A stretch of 64,000 nucleotides of DNA from Evansella vedderi (GTDB taxonomy: Bacteria; Bacillota; Bacilli; Bacillales; Salisediminibacteriaceae), in assembly GCF_030813435.1 (NCBI RefSeq), contig NZ_JAUSUG010000008.1, forward strand, positions 62,001 to 126,000, written 5' to 3'. The notes below the pieces were generated by a model. The model saw only the letters and a program-made list of their open reading frames with translations, was not told the origin of the DNA and searched no databases. Made by a program: the position numbers and the translations under genes. Each line of letters begins with the position of its first letter. The stretch's first letter is position 1. Below, in pieces: positions 37,149 through 46,914 of this stretch.

Positions 37149-38009
37149 GTGGCATTAGAGCAATGGATGATTGGAGATATGACATTTACGTGGTTAAACG
37201 GAGGGGTAACCCATATGGATGGTGGAGCCATGTTCGGTGTTGTTCCAAAGCCGTTATGGTCAAAGAAATACCCTGTTAATGAAAACAATCAAATAGAGTT
37301 AAGGACGGATCCCATTTTAATTCAGGTGGAAGGAAAAAATCTATTGGTTGAAACAGGAATAGGAAATGGGAAATTTACAGATAAGGCCAAACGGAACTTT
37401 GGGATAACAGAAGAAGCTAAGCTCGATGAATCATTAGGGAGTTTGGGATTAACCGTTTCGGATATTGATTATGTATTAATGACACATATGCATTTTGATC
37501 ACGCTAGCGGGGCTGCGAAATGGGAGGAAAACAGACTCGTCCCAACCTTCCCGAAAGCTACATTTTATGTAGAGGAAACGGAATGGAATGAATTACGGAA
37601 TCCAAATATTCGGTCAAGGAATACGTATTTTCAAGAAAATTGGAGACCAATTGAACATCAGGTTAAAACTTTTAAAAGTGCGGTAGAGGTTATGGATGGG
37701 ATTAAGCTAATACATACTGGTGGTCACAGTGACGGCCATTGTATATTGCAAATTGACAGAGCTGGAGAAAAGATCCTCCATATGGCGGATTTAATGCCAA
37801 CCCATGCCCATCAAAATGTCCTTTGGGTATTAGCCTATGATGATTTTCCTATAAACTCTATTAAAGCAAAACAGAAATATATAGTGCCAGCAATTGAGAA
37901 GCAAGCCTGGTTTATTTTTTACCATGACTATAAGTATCGAGCATTAAAGTGGGATACTGAAGGAAAAAATATTCAGGAAGCCGTATTAAGAAATCGAGAG
38001 AACGAATAA
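37149..38009 (+). CDS. ytnP: Metallo-beta-lactamase-fold lactonase YtnP
   Basis: 286 residues. The zinc motif is THMHFDH (H113, H115, D117, H118); a further His sits in HTGGHSDGH and an Asp in MADLMPTH. The N-terminus [20 protein letters not shown] is diagnostic of YtnP. B. subtilis YtnP hydrolyses acyl-homoserine-lactone-type signals and interferes with quorum sensing of other bacteria. The start is GTG at 37149 behind GGGGGGAG. Confidence 0.93.
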   Translation: MALEQWMIGDMTFTWLNGGVTHMDGGAMFGVVPKPLWSKKYPVNENNQIELRTDPILIQVEGKNLLVETGIGNGKFTDKAKRNFGITEEAKLDESLGSLGLTVSDIDYVLMTHMHFDHASGAAKWEENRLVPTFPKATFYVEETEWNELRNPNIRSRNTYFQENWRPIEHQVKTFKSAVEVMDGIKLIHTGGHSDGHCILQIDRAGEKILHMADLMPTHAHQNVLWVLAYDDFPINSIKAKQKYIVPAIEKQAWFIFYHDYKYRALKWDTEGKNIQEAVLRNRENE

Positions 38010-38097
38010 AAATGAGGGTGAATGATTTTAAGATGAAAAAAGTCCTTTCGGTTAATTTTCATTGCTGATTAGGTCAAAAGAAATATGTCCATTAGTA

Positions 38098-38141
38098 GAG
38101 GGGGACTCAAAAGGATATTTTTAGCCTTTTGAGTCCCCCTC
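38098..38141. terminator. Bidirectional terminator between ytnP and ytzB
   Basis: GAGGGGGACTCAAAAGG and CCTTTTGAGTCCCCCTC form a near-perfect 17-bp stem; it has the common core. Confidence 0.85.
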
Positions 38142-38148
38142 AATGAAT

Positions 38149-38472
38149 TTAGTCTTCCTGTTTATTTAGCTTTAAGATTGTTCCTGTTGCAGCATCAACT
38201 AAAAATTCGTATGCACTCATTTTACCTGATTCGTCTGTACAGGTGATTCCACCACGATATACTTTATAGACCAGCTGATCCTGCTCTAATTCCTCAGTAA
38301 TCATATGAACCCATGATCCATCAATAGTACCCAGATTTTTTGCTTTATGCTTTACCATTTTTAAAGCTTTTTCAGGTGATATGTTCCCTTGGTTTTTTTC
38401 AAGTTGACTTTTGGCCAGAAGAGTGACAGCTACCCCAGCACCAACTCCAGCAGCAAAACGTTTCCAACCCAT
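38149..38472 (-). CDS. ytzB: PepSY-domain protein YtzB
   Basis: 107 residues. A short N-terminal hydrophobic segment (FAAGVGAGVAVTLLA) probably anchors it in the membrane. The rest is a single PepSY-type domain ending YEFLVDAATGTILKLNK. PepSY domains are thought to modulate peptidases or bind small ligands outside the cell; nothing specific is known here. The RBS is GAGGGTG. Confidence 0.82.
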   Translation of the reverse strand: MGWKRFAAGVGAGVAVTLLAKSQLEKNQGNISPEKALKMVKHKAKNLGTIDGSWVHMITEELEQDQLVYKVYRGGITCTDESGKMSAYEFLVDAATGTILKLNKQED

Positions 38473-38748
38473 TGGTTACACCCTCTTTCAAATAAACTTC
38501 AATAATAATATCTTTACACATTTTAACGGAATACATTCTGTTTTAAGTATAGCGGAGAAAAAAATAAATGCCAATCTTTACCTAGAAATTAATGAAAATA
38601 ATTATTTTGTTTAAGGTAATAAGGTAATAGTAAGATGGAAGCTTTGTTTTAAAAAATATTTCGTTGCTCGAAAAAAGTGGAAAGAAAGGAAACAATTCGT
38701 TAAAATAAATAATGAATACATAGATAAGCTTATTGAAGGGAGTTTGTT

Positions 38749-39822
38749 ATGAGACAAGAAACTTTTGAAATGTTTAAAACGTTAACTCAGTTACCTGGTG
38801 CACCTGGGTTTGAACACGAAGTAAGATCCTTTGTTCGAGAAGAATTAAAGAAGTATAGTGATGAAGTTATTCAAGACCGCTTAGGTGGTATCTTTGGAGT
38901 GAAAAAAGGGGACGAAACCGGACCAAAAGTCATGGTAGCAGGCCATATGGATGAAGTCGGATTTATGGTAACCTCTATTACAGATAAAGGGCTTATTCGC
39001 TTTCAAACCCTTGGTGGTTGGTGGAGTCAAGTATTATTAGCGCAACGACTTCATATTATTACGGATCAAGGTCCAGTTATAGGGGTTATTGGATCTATTC
39101 CACCACATTTATTAGATGAAGCCAAACGAAATAAACCAATGGATATAAAGAATATGTACATTGATATAGGTGCCGATAACAAAGAAGATGCTGAAAGAAT
39201 TGGGATTAAGCCAGGTCAGCAAATCGTCCCTATTTGTCCGATGGAAAAAATGGCGAATGAAAAGAAGATTATTTCTAAAGCTTGGGACAACCGATATGGT
39301 GTCGGTCTTTCCATTGAGCTTTTAAAGGAACTTCACGGTGAAAAAACACCTAACGTCCTTTATTCAGGTGCCACAGTTCAAGAAGAGGTTGGTTTAAGGG
39401 GAGCTCAAGTTGCTGCTAATATGATTGAGCCAGATATTTTCTATGCATTAGATGCAAGTCCTGCAAATGATGCCTCTGGTGAAAAAGATGCATTTGGACA
39501 TTTAGGAAAGGGAGCTCTTCTACGTATATATGACCGAACGATGGTAACACATCGTGGAATGAGAGAGTTTATTCTAGACACAGCAGAAACAAATAACATA
39601 CCATATCAATATTTTATCTCTCAAGGTGGAACAGACGCTGGACGTGTTCATACTTCAGGTAACGGTGTTCCTTCTGCAGTTATTGGAATCTGTTCTCGTT
39701 ATATACACACGAGCGCTTCCATTATCCACGTGGACGATTATGAAGCAGCAAAACAGTTAGTAACTACGTTAGCAAGAACAACAGATAAAACTACAGTGGA
39801 ATCTATTCGCCAAAACGTGTAA
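38749..39822 (+). CDS. ytoP: M42-family glutamyl/aminopeptidase YtoP
   Basis: 357 residues, dinuclear-zinc aminopeptidase. Ligands and catalytic residues are visible in [42 protein letters not shown] and the final IHTSASIIH. Family enzymes form dodecameric or tetrahedral cytosolic peptidases. The gene has its own terminator and lies in the B. subtilis order. Confidence 0.93.
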   Translation: MRQETFEMFKTLTQLPGAPGFEHEVRSFVREELKKYSDEVIQDRLGGIFGVKKGDETGPKVMVAGHMDEVGFMVTSITDKGLIRFQTLGGWWSQVLLAQRLHIITDQGPVIGVIGSIPPHLLDEAKRNKPMDIKNMYIDIGADNKEDAERIGIKPGQQIVPICPMEKMANEKKIISKAWDNRYGVGLSIELLKELHGEKTPNVLYSGATVQEEVGLRGAQVAANMIEPDIFYALDASPANDASGEKDAFGHLGKGALLRIYDRTMVTHRGMREFILDTAETNNIPYQYFISQGGTDAGRVHTSGNGVPSAVIGICSRYIHTSASIIHVDDYEAAKQLVTTLARTTDKTTVESIRQNV

Positions 39823-39830
39823 TATAGAAT

Positions 39831-39863
39831 CCCTTTCATCAATTGGTGAAAGGGCTTTTTCCT
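39831..39863 (+). terminator. ytoP terminator
   Basis: CCCTTTCATC and TGGTGAAAGGG are followed by CTTTTTCCTTT. Confidence 0.8.
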
Positions 39864-39880
39864 TTATGCTTTATTTTAAT

Positions 39881-40011
39881 GGCTCTTTCGTATAGAATGC
39901 TCCTGCGATTACTCGTCGCAAGAAAAGAATGTTGCTTTTCCTGCCTGGAGTCGCCGCCTTTCGCTCCTCCAAGCTTTTTTAAAAAAAGGAACAAAGTTTG
40001 TAAAAACAGCC
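39881..40011 (-). repeat. MITE-like element, family B (reverse orientation)
   Basis: On the minus strand it starts GGCTGTTTTTACAAACTTTG and contains AGCTTGGAGGAGCGAAAGGC and GGCGACTCCAGGC; it ends CGAAAGAGCC. It occupies most of the ytoP to DUF84 gap. Confidence 0.7.
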
Positions 40012-40057
40012 ATTAAAATTAAAATAGGTAAAAAAATTAAGTTTGGAGGAAACCAAA

Positions 40058-40582
40058 ATGGTTTCAGAAATTTACATAGGTTCAACCAACCCTGCAAAAG
40101 TAAGAGCCGTTGAAAAAGTTTTTTTACCACCAGCTGTAGTGGTACCAAGGGATGTGCCCTCCTCTGTATCTCCTCAACCACGTTCCGATGAAGAAACAAT
40201 GCTAGGAGCTATAAATCGTGCTAAGTATTTAATTGAGTATACCGATGCATCTGTTGCCATTGGTTTAGAGGGCGGTGTAGTGGAGAATGAAGCAGGAATG
40301 CTCCTTTGTAACTGGGGTGCATTAATAGCAAAAAAGAATGGCATTTATACAGCGGGAGGAGCAAGAATATACCTTCCAAAAGATATTGCAGAAGAAATTC
40401 GTACTGGTCGTGAATTGGGGGAAGTGATAGATGAATGGACAGGCCGTAATAATATTCGTAAGAAGGAAGGAACGATTGGGATATTAACATACGGAGAAAT
40501 TGACCGCATTGAAATGTTTAAGCATATAGTTAAGCTTCTTTATGGTCAATGGAAATTTGACATAGAAAGAAAAAAAGGATGA
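40058..40582 (+). CDS. DUF84 inosine/xanthosine triphosphatase
   Basis: 174 residues from the ATG at 40058 (GGAGGA RBS 7 nt upstream). The family motifs are IGSTNPAKVRAVE, GAINRAKYLIEY and the AIGLEGGV loop with its acidic residue. The family (YjjX-like) hydrolyses non-canonical purine NTPs such as ITP and XTP to keep them out of nucleic acids. The stop codon lies inside a small hairpin shared with the convergent ytoQ. Confidence 0.88.
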   Translation: MVSEIYIGSTNPAKVRAVEKVFLPPAVVVPRDVPSSVSPQPRSDEETMLGAINRAKYLIEYTDASVAIGLEGGVVENEAGMLLCNWGALIAKKNGIYTAGGARIYLPKDIAEEIRTGRELGEVIDEWTGRNNIRKKEGTIGILTYGEIDRIEMFKHIVKLLYGQWKFDIERKKG

Positions 40583-40600
40583 CTATCCGTTTGTCATCCC
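40568..40600 (-). terminator. ytoQ terminator
   Basis: Read on the minus strand: AAGGGATGAC, a short loop, GTCATCCTTTTTTTTC. The T-run is on this strand only. Confidence 0.6.
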
Positions 40601-40622
40601 TTCATTGGCATGGAAGTCTAAT

Positions 40623-41069
40623 CTATTTTTCTTCAAATATGTATGCTAGAGCTTGAAGGGCTTGGTCCATGGTTTCCACTGTTACCTGTGCCTTTTCAGA
40701 CAGTTCTTTAAGTGGATGATGCAAAGCTTCTGGTCGGATTAAAATTAATGGTTTATTTAAAGCGATAGCAGTTGCAGCATCCATTGCACTGTTCCATTGT
40801 TTGTATTTCTCGCCGAATAAGGCGATAACAATATCTGCCTTTCCTAAAAGGACTTGAGTACGCAAATTATTAAACTTAGAGGCTGCTTCATCCTTTAAGA
40901 TTGCATTTGGTTGGGAACCGAGGATTTCCTCACCGATGTTGTCCGAGCGGTCATGGTTTTCCATAGGTCCAATAAAATGAATAGGTAAATTCATAGAAGC
41001 AGCCTTATCCTTTATTTCTGAACGCCAATTGTCATGAATTTGTCCTGCAAGGTAAATAGTTAATTCCAT
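40623..41069 (-). CDS. ytoQ: YtoQ family protein
   Basis: 148 residues, the exact family length. The N-terminus MELTIYLAGQIHDNWR and the segment ILGSQPNAILKDEAASKFN are diagnostic. The fold resembles nucleoside 2-deoxyribosyltransferases (the ADIVIALFGEKYKQWNSAMDA region), but no activity is known. It has a strong AAAGGAG RBS. Confidence 0.87.
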   Translation of the reverse strand: MELTIYLAGQIHDNWRSEIKDKAASMNLPIHFIGPMENHDRSDNIGEEILGSQPNAILKDEAASKFNNLRTQVLLGKADIVIALFGEKYKQWNSAMDAATAIALNKPLILIRPEALHHPLKELSEKAQVTVETMDQALQALAYIFEEK

Positions 41070-41254
41070 TATTATCGACTCCTTTGTACTGATAAATGTA
41101 CTTTTATTTTAACGAAGTTGGGTGTAAAAGGAAAATATTCCGTACAAATGTAAAAAAAGATCGAAAAATGGTTAGATAGTCTTGTTTTTTATACTAGCAC
41201 ATGTGTATTATGATAGAAGACCTAGAAGTTTTAATAGAAGGAGGGAAAAGGGAA

Positions 41255-41767
41255 GTGAAGTTATTAATTAAATCGTTTATGTTAAGTATTTTGTTACTAG
41301 GGTTAAGTGCATGCAATCTCTCACAAGAACAAGTTTTGGAGCATGCTAAAGAATCCTTTAATGAAAAGATGAATCAAGAACCTAAAACAATTACATATGA
41401 AACTAAAAATATGTCTTTATATATTCCAAGCTTTACTGAAGTAGATGTGATTGATGAATACAATTTAATTTTAGAAAGAAATGACCATGTATTTTTACTT
41501 TTTTTGAATGACCACACAGACTTTGAGTCAAAGGATGACCTTCTTGAGTTAATGATGCTAGAACAAGATCCTTTCATTTTTGAAATAGATGAAGTAGATG
41601 GAGAAAAGGCTTATTTAATTGTTACTCATTTTTCCGAGAATGAATATAAGGTCATAGTCGGATATAATGGAAGAAAAATTACCACAATAACAACACTGCA
41701 AGATATGAATAATGTTGCGGAGACAATGTTTGATATCGTCCAATCTGCAATGGAAAATAATGAATAA
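41255..41767 (+). CDS. Small lipoprotein of unknown function
   Basis: 170 residues from the GTG at 41255, 9 nt after AAGGAGGG; the longer frame from 41201 has no RBS. The signal peptide ends in lipobox LLGLSACN. The mature part is acidic with mixed strands (NMSLYIPSFTEVDVIDEYNL, EYKVIVGYNGRKITTITTL). I do not recognise a domain. It is extracytoplasmic and membrane-anchored. A hairpin terminator follows 10 nt after the stop. Confidence 0.82.
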   Translation: MKLLIKSFMLSILLLGLSACNLSQEQVLEHAKESFNEKMNQEPKTITYETKNMSLYIPSFTEVDVIDEYNLILERNDHVFLLFLNDHTDFESKDDLLELMMLEQDPFIFEIDEVDGEKAYLIVTHFSENEYKVIVGYNGRKITTITTLQDMNNVAETMFDIVQSAMENNE

Positions 41768-41777
41768 GGGATAAGGA

Positions 41778-41826
41778 GGGAGACTTAAAAGGTACGGTTA
41801 TAACTTTTTAATTCTCCCCTTTTTAA
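41778..41826 (+). terminator. Terminator after the lipoprotein gene
   Basis: GGGAGACTTAAAAGGT and ACTTTTTAATTCTCCC, then TTTTTAAT. Confidence 0.7.
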
Positions 41827-41895
41827 TACAGCTAGGTATACTTAAATAGAGATGGAAAACTCTAGTGATAAGAGTAAAAAATGAAATGGATGTGA

Positions 41896-42918
41896 ATGGT
41901 TTTGAAGGAATTCCTACATCAAAAAGGTATCCACCCTTCCTTTAAATCGTATGTCATTGATGCGTTAAGCTTTATGGCATTGGGGCTTTTCTCTTCATTA
42001 ATTATTGGATTGATTATTCGAACAGCAGGTTCTCCGGATGTATTAAATATCCCTGTTGTTATGACCATAGGTCAAACGGCCATGGACCTAATGGGACCTG
42101 CTATTGGCGTGGCTATTGCCTATAGTTTGAAAGCTCCGAGGCTTGTGTTGTTTGCAGCTGTTGTATCAGGTGCTGCTGGGGCTGAACTAGGGGGGCCAGC
42201 AGGTGCCTTTGTTTGTGCCCTCATTTCAACGGAACTTGGAAAAATTGTATCTCAAGAGACGAAGGTAGATATTATTGTTACCCCATTTATCACCATTGTT
42301 ACAGGTGTTGGTGCAGCAATGGTGATTGGACCAGGAATTAATTTTGGAATGACATGGTTCGGTCAGTTTATTGTCTGGGCAACAGAACAGCAGCCGTTCA
42401 TTATGGGTATTTTAATTGCTGTTTTTATGGGTCTTGCTTTAACAGCACCAATATCAAGTGCAGCTATTGCTATTATGCTGGGGTTAAATGGATTGGCTGC
42501 TGGGGCCGCTGCTGTTGGATGTGCAGCACAGATGATTGGCTTTGCTACTAGCAGTTATAGAGAAAATGGTTGGTCCGGTTTGGTTTCCCTTGGACTTGGG
42601 ACATCCATGCTTCAAATTGCAAACATTGTTAAAAACCCATTGATCTTAATTCCGCCAACTTTAACTGCCGCCATATTAGGCCCTTTAGCCACTATTGTAT
42701 TTCTTTTGGAAAATAACTCAGCGGGGGCAGGGATGGGAACGAGCGGATTGGTAGGACCGATTATGACAATTGAAACAATGGGGAATACTTCCTCCGTTTG
42801 GACAGCGATTATCCTGTTGTATTTTGTTGCACCAGCAGTATTAAGTTTGGTATTCTCAGAGGTGATGAGAAAACTCGGTATGATAAAACTTGGTGACATG
42901 AAAATACAGCAATCATAG
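41896..42918 (+). CDS. PTS EIIC-like membrane protein (PTS_EIIC_2 family)
   Basis: 340 residues with about nine membrane segments rich in Gly, Ala and Ile. The sequence (GPAIGVAIAYSLKAPRLVLF, GAELGGPAGAFVCALISTELGK, TAPISSAAIAIMLGLNG) fits the stand-alone EIIC-type family PF13303. No EIIA or EIIB domain is attached or nearby, so a classical PTS function is doubtful and the substrate is unknown. The ATG at 41896 is used; the RBS is weak. ytpP follows after 11 bp. Confidence 0.75.
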   Translation: MVLKEFLHQKGIHPSFKSYVIDALSFMALGLFSSLIIGLIIRTAGSPDVLNIPVVMTIGQTAMDLMGPAIGVAIAYSLKAPRLVLFAAVVSGAAGAELGGPAGAFVCALISTELGKIVSQETKVDIIVTPFITIVTGVGAAMVIGPGINFGMTWFGQFIVWATEQQPFIMGILIAVFMGLALTAPISSAAIAIMLGLNGLAAGAAAVGCAAQMIGFATSSYRENGWSGLVSLGLGTSMLQIANIVKNPLILIPPTLTAAILGPLATIVFLLENNSAGAGMGTSGLVGPIMTIETMGNTSSVWTAIILLYFVAPAVLSLVFSEVMRKLGMIKLGDMKIQQS

Positions 42919-42929
42919 GGGGAAATGAG

Positions 42930-43250
42930 ATGAAATCCATTGAGTCGAAAGAGTATTTTGAACAAGTAAAACAAGGGGAAGGTACTGTATTCATGTTTAC
43001 GGCAGGTTGGTGTCCTGACTGTGTAGTTATTGAACCTTATTTACCAGAAATAGAAGGGGCTTTTCCTGAATTGCAATTCTTTAAGGTAAATAGAGATGAT
43101 TATATAGAGCTCTGCCAAGAGTTAGATGTTTATGGGATCCCTAGCTTTCTATTTTATAAAAATGGAAAGGAAGTTCACAGATTTGTTAGTAAGGATAGAA
43201 AAACGAAGGAAGAAATCATTGCATTTTTGAATGAAGCTAAAAACAAATAG
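42930..43250 (+). CDS. ytpP: Thioredoxin-like protein YtpP
   Basis: 106 residues, thioredoxin fold with active site WCPDC (C28, C31) in place of the usual WCGPC. The cis-proline segment is YGIPSFLFYKNGKEVHRF. It is cytosolic, and likely acts in thiol-disulfide exchange. The RBS AGGGGGAAATGAG lies in the short gap after the EIIC-like gene, so both are probably one transcript. Confidence 0.9.
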   Translation: MKSIESKEYFEQVKQGEGTVFMFTAGWCPDCVVIEPYLPEIEGAFPELQFFKVNRDDYIELCQELDVYGIPSFLFYKNGKEVHRFVSKDRKTKEEIIAFLNEAKNK

Positions 43251-43260
43251 CCTCTTATAG

Positions 43261-43307
43261 GGATTTGACAAAAGGATATCTGCCCCTTGTGTCAAATTCT
43301 TTTTTTA
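43261..43307 (+). terminator. ytpP terminator
   Basis: GATTTGACAAAAGG and CCCCTTGTGTCAAATTC are followed by seven T. Confidence 0.75.
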
Positions 43308-43388
43308 TGGGTCTATAGGAGGCAGTTCATTGGACGAAAGGTAAATAAATGTTAAAATAGGGTTCGTATGAGGGAGGTGGCTTTTAAA

Positions 43389-44192
43389 ATGAAGCCTTTA
43401 CAAATGAAACGAGCAATTGAAGAGCGTATTACAAATAAAAATTGGGTAACATCCTATGATCGAGAATCAGAAAGTCTTCGGGTTATAGATAAACGATATA
43501 ATAAAGGGGTAACGATAAATCTTTCATCTTTAAAAAATAAATTTGAATCGAATAAGGAGAAGGCTTTGGAGGAAGTCATCCATTATGTTTCTGAAGGCCT
43601 ATCTTTATTGGAGCGATCAGTTGTATTAAAGGGAAATGAAAAAAATATTTTCCCTGTCATTCGGTCTACATCCTTTCCGACGGAAGTAGAGGATGGTAGA
43701 GAATTTATCTATTCTGACCATACAGCAGAAACAAGAGTATTTTATGTCATTGATCACGGAGCATCCTATTCGTTAATTGATAAAGATACTCTTGAAAAAG
43801 ATGGGAAAACATTACGGGAAATTGAGGAGATGGCTCTTTTCAATGTCCGTTCCCTTCCATATCCAATGAAAGAGGATGAAGTAGCAGGGAATAAATTTTA
43901 TTTCTTACACACAGATGATGGGTATGACGCAAGCCGGATAATGAACGAACCCTTATTAAAGGAAATGGAGAGAAAGGTGGAAGGGGATTTGGCTGTAGCT
44001 GTCCCTCACCAAGACGTTCTTATCTTCGCTGATTTACGAAATGAAACCGGCTATGACGTTTTGGCACAAATGGTCTTTCAATTTTTTTCCGAAGGAAGAG
44101 TACCTATTACAGCGCTACCTTTCCTATATGAGAATGGAGAATTAGAACCGATCTTCATTTTAGCCCGACGGAAACCTAAGGAAAAAAAATAG
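43389..44192 (+). CDS. ytpQ: DUF1444 protein YtpQ
   Basis: 267 residues from the ATG at 43389 (GGAGGTGG RBS 8 nt upstream). The family is recognised from LQMKRAIEERI at the start, the central DHGASYSLIDKDTLEK and ALFNVRSLPYPMKED. It is soluble and of unknown function. In B. subtilis ytpR (a tRNA-binding-domain protein) follows directly; here only repeats follow before sftA. Confidence 0.9.
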   Translation: MKPLQMKRAIEERITNKNWVTSYDRESESLRVIDKRYNKGVTINLSSLKNKFESNKEKALEEVIHYVSEGLSLLERSVVLKGNEKNIFPVIRSTSFPTEVEDGREFIYSDHTAETRVFYVIDHGASYSLIDKDTLEKDGKTLREIEEMALFNVRSLPYPMKEDEVAGNKFYFLHTDDGYDASRIMNEPLLKEMERKVEGDLAVAVPHQDVLIFADLRNETGYDVLAQMVFQFFSEGRVPITALPFLYENGELEPIFILARRKPKEKK

Positions 44193-44237
44193 GGTATACT
44201 AATAAGTACTCTTTATCGGGTACTGTTAGGAACAAGA

Positions 44238-44334
44238 ACGGTGACATTACGCCGTTGCCCATAGGGCGTGGGCTACCTTTTGGCATAATTGGGGTAACCT
44301 GTAGCGGAAACCAACAACAAAGTTTTCCAGAGCT
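44238..44334 (+). repeat. MITE-like element, family B (partial)
   Basis: It contains CATTACGCCGTTGCCCATAG, GGGCGTGGGCTACCTTTTGG, CCTGTAGCGGAA and a CAACAACAAAGTTTTCCAGA end. The first two match the interior of 27611-27996; the left terminus is eroded. Confidence 0.5.
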
Positions 44335-44350
44335 TATCTGTTAATTCTAG

Positions 44351-44390
44351 AGAGTGACCTTAAGGTTTAAACCCAGGGTTACTCTTTTTT
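44351..44390 (+). terminator. Hairpin terminator, probably for ytpQ
   Basis: AGAGTGACC and GGTTACTCT with one G-T pair, then TTTTTT. It lies 160 bp after the ytpQ stop, beyond the repeat. Confidence 0.5.
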
Positions 44391-44440
44391 ACGGAATATA
44401 TTTTCTTTTGCTTGTATATTAAGTTACTGAAGTTAAATAG

Positions 44441-44496
44441 TCGTCTAGCTCCAGCACCTACTCGCTCGTGAGCAAGGCGCTTGCCCTTTTGTTCTG
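44441..44496 (+). repeat. Intergenic repeat, family A copy 3 (short)
   Basis: GTCGTCTAGCTCCAGCACCT, CTCGCTCGTGAGCAAGGCGC and TTGCCCTTTTGTTCT; the middle of the longer copies is missing. Confidence 0.65.
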
Positions 44497-44580
44497 CTTC
44501 AAATAAAAAGGATGATTAGTAAAAGCTTGTTTATGATATACTCAAAAATATAGTAGATTCATAGGAAACGGGGGATATAC

Positions 44581-46749
44581 ATGTCAAAGGTTTTTCCGAG
44601 GCTATTATTAACCTTAAAAGAATGGTTATTCCCAAAAGAGGAGACTAGTACGAAGGAAACAAAAAGACAAAGAACAGCACATACCTACAGAAATGAACCT
44701 TCAATTGAAGCAAGAGTAATTCATCAATATCCAAAGCAAGGTAATTTTCGCTTTCCTTTAGTGAAAGATGATGAGTTAATCAACCAACGTCCCAAGGTCA
44801 CAGTTAGAAAAGTAGATTTGCATAAGGAGTCTTTAAGAAAGCAAATAGACCAACAGCCTAATGCAAAACAGCCATTTAAAGGAACTATTTCACCATCTCC
44901 AATATACGGTTATGGAACTCATCCATTAAATAAGCAAGAAGTGAGTATGTCTAATGATATTGTTGAAGAAGAAACTACTGAAGAAGAGGTACAATTCGTT
45001 CAACATATAGAAGAAGTAGAGGTTGATGCATGGATTGAAGAGAATTCATTAGATATATTGTCGGAAGAAAAGACAGCTAAGTCAGAGCTTGCTGCAACTT
45101 TGGAAGAAGAAACTACTCCAACAATAGAAGAGAACAAAATTCCACGCTCTGAAAGAAGACGCCTAGAAAGGCTTCAACAAAAGATGAATAAAAGTGGAGT
45201 AGGTGGTGGTCCTTCCAATAAAATAAAAAATATAAACATGAAAACAGATAATCACCCATACAATGTGGTGATGCTCTCTAGGGATAAAATAAAGGAAAAG
45301 AAGCGAGAATTTAAAAATGAAAAAGATTACGATTTTCCCGCCCTTCACTTGTTAGAAATACCACCAAAAACTAGAGGTGTTAACGATGAGTGGGTAACAG
45401 CACAAGTAAAAAAATTAGATGAAACACTTGACTATTTTAATATAAAAGCAAGTGTTGTCCATGTAACAAAGGGTCCTTCCGTAACGAGGTTTGAAATTCA
45501 ACCACAACCAGGGGTAAAAGTGAGTAAAATAACCAATCTAACGGATGATTTAAAATTAAATTTAGCAGCCAAAGAAATTCGCATGGAAGCCCCAATTCCA
45601 GGAAAAAATACTATTGGAATAGAAGTTCCAAATGATGTATCAGAACCCGTTTTTTTACGGGATATCCTTCGTCATCCAAATTTTCTAAAGGCTGCAAGTC
45701 CGTTAACTGTTGCTTTAGGAAAGGATATTGAAGGAGGGCCTGTGGTAACCGATTTACAAAAGATGCCCCATGGGCTAATAGCCGGGGCAACAGGTTCCGG
45801 GAAAAGTGTTTGTGTTAATTCCATACTTGTTAGCTTACTTTATAAAGCCACACCAAAGGAGGTTCGTTTACTTTTAATCGACCCAAAAATGGTAGAGCTT
45901 GCTCCATATAATGGGATGCCTCACTTAGCGTCACCAGTAATTACAGACCCTAAGGAGGCAACAGAGGGGTTGAAGTGGGCTGTAGCAGAAATGGATCGGA
46001 GATATGAGTTATTTGCAAAAGAAGGAACGAGAGATTTAAAGAGATATAATGAAAAGCAATTAGCAAAGGGAAAGGAAGGGGACACACTCCCCTATTTAGT
46101 GATTGTTGTGGATGAGTTGGCTGATTTAATGATGGTAGCACCACAGGATGTGGAGGAGGCCATATGCAGGATTGCCCAAAAGGCTAGAGCATGTGGCATT
46201 CATTTATTAGTTGCAACCCAACGCCCTTCCGTAGATGTTATCACTGGTTTAATTAAAGCTAATATCCCTACAAGGATAGCCTTTTCCGTTTCTTCTCAAG
46301 CTGACTCAAGAACCATACTAGATGGGGCTGGAGCTGAGCGGCTCCTTGGTAAAGGGGATATGCTTTTTCTCGAAAATGGTTCCGGTAAGCCTGTCAGAAT
46401 ACAAGGAACCTTCGTTTCCGATGATGAAATTGACAGGGTAATGGCCCATGTGAAAAACGTGGAAAAACCCCAGTTTCTTTTTGAGAGGGAAACATTGCAG
46501 CTGCAAATGAATGAATCATCGGAAGATGAATTATTTGAACCTGCATGTGAATTTGTGTCAGAACATCAGGTAGCATCTGCTTCTTTATTGCAAAGACAAT
46601 TCCGTATAGGGTACAATCGTGCTGCAAGAATAATTGATGAAATGGAAGTAAGGGGTATTATTTCTTCATCCAAAGGGAGTAAACCAAGAGAGGTTTATTT
46701 GACAAAAGAAGAAATAAACGAAAAAATAAATAATAGAGGGGAAATTTAA
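44581..46749 (+). CDS. sftA: DNA translocase SftA (FtsK/SpoIIIE family)
   Basis: 722 residues. There is no N-terminal membrane domain, which separates SftA (YtpS) from SpoIIIE. Residues about 1-230 are a variable acidic/basic linker, then the alpha/beta motor with Walker A AGATGSGKSVCVNSIL, Walker B LVIVVDELADLMMVA and the FtsK segment ATQRPSVDVITGLIKANIP. The C-terminal winged-helix gamma domain ends SLLQRQFRIGYNRAARIIDE. It clears chromosomal DNA from the division septum. The linker is shorter than in the roughly 950-residue B. subtilis protein. Confidence 0.93.
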   Translation: MSKVFPRLLLTLKEWLFPKEETSTKETKRQRTAHTYRNEPSIEARVIHQYPKQGNFRFPLVKDDELINQRPKVTVRKVDLHKESLRKQIDQQPNAKQPFKGTISPSPIYGYGTHPLNKQEVSMSNDIVEEETTEEEVQFVQHIEEVEVDAWIEENSLDILSEEKTAKSELAATLEEETTPTIEENKIPRSERRRLERLQQKMNKSGVGGGPSNKIKNINMKTDNHPYNVVMLSRDKIKEKKREFKNEKDYDFPALHLLEIPPKTRGVNDEWVTAQVKKLDETLDYFNIKASVVHVTKGPSVTRFEIQPQPGVKVSKITNLTDDLKLNLAAKEIRMEAPIPGKNTIGIEVPNDVSEPVFLRDILRHPNFLKAASPLTVALGKDIEGGPVVTDLQKMPHGLIAGATGSGKSVCVNSILVSLLYKATPKEVRLLLIDPKMVELAPYNGMPHLASPVITDPKEATEGLKWAVAEMDRRYELFAKEGTRDLKRYNEKQLAKGKEGDTLPYLVIVVDELADLMMVAPQDVEEAICRIAQKARACGIHLLVATQRPSVDVITGLIKANIPTRIAFSVSSQADSRTILDGAGAERLLGKGDMLFLENGSGKPVRIQGTFVSDDEIDRVMAHVKNVEKPQFLFERETLQLQMNESSEDELFEPACEFVSEHQVASASLLQRQFRIGYNRAARIIDEMEVRGIISSSKGSKPREVYLTKEEINEKINNRGEI

Positions 46750-46914
46750 ACTACACAATTTCTCCTTTATTTAATAAAATAATATATTAAGTTACACTTT
46801 TTTCATTCTTTGAAAAAAGTGGGGAGGGAATCGCTTTCAAGGTGTTAAGAAAAACGAAATACTCTTTACAGCATCACTAGAGATCGAATCAAAAACAAGA
46901 GAGGGAGTGTTCAC

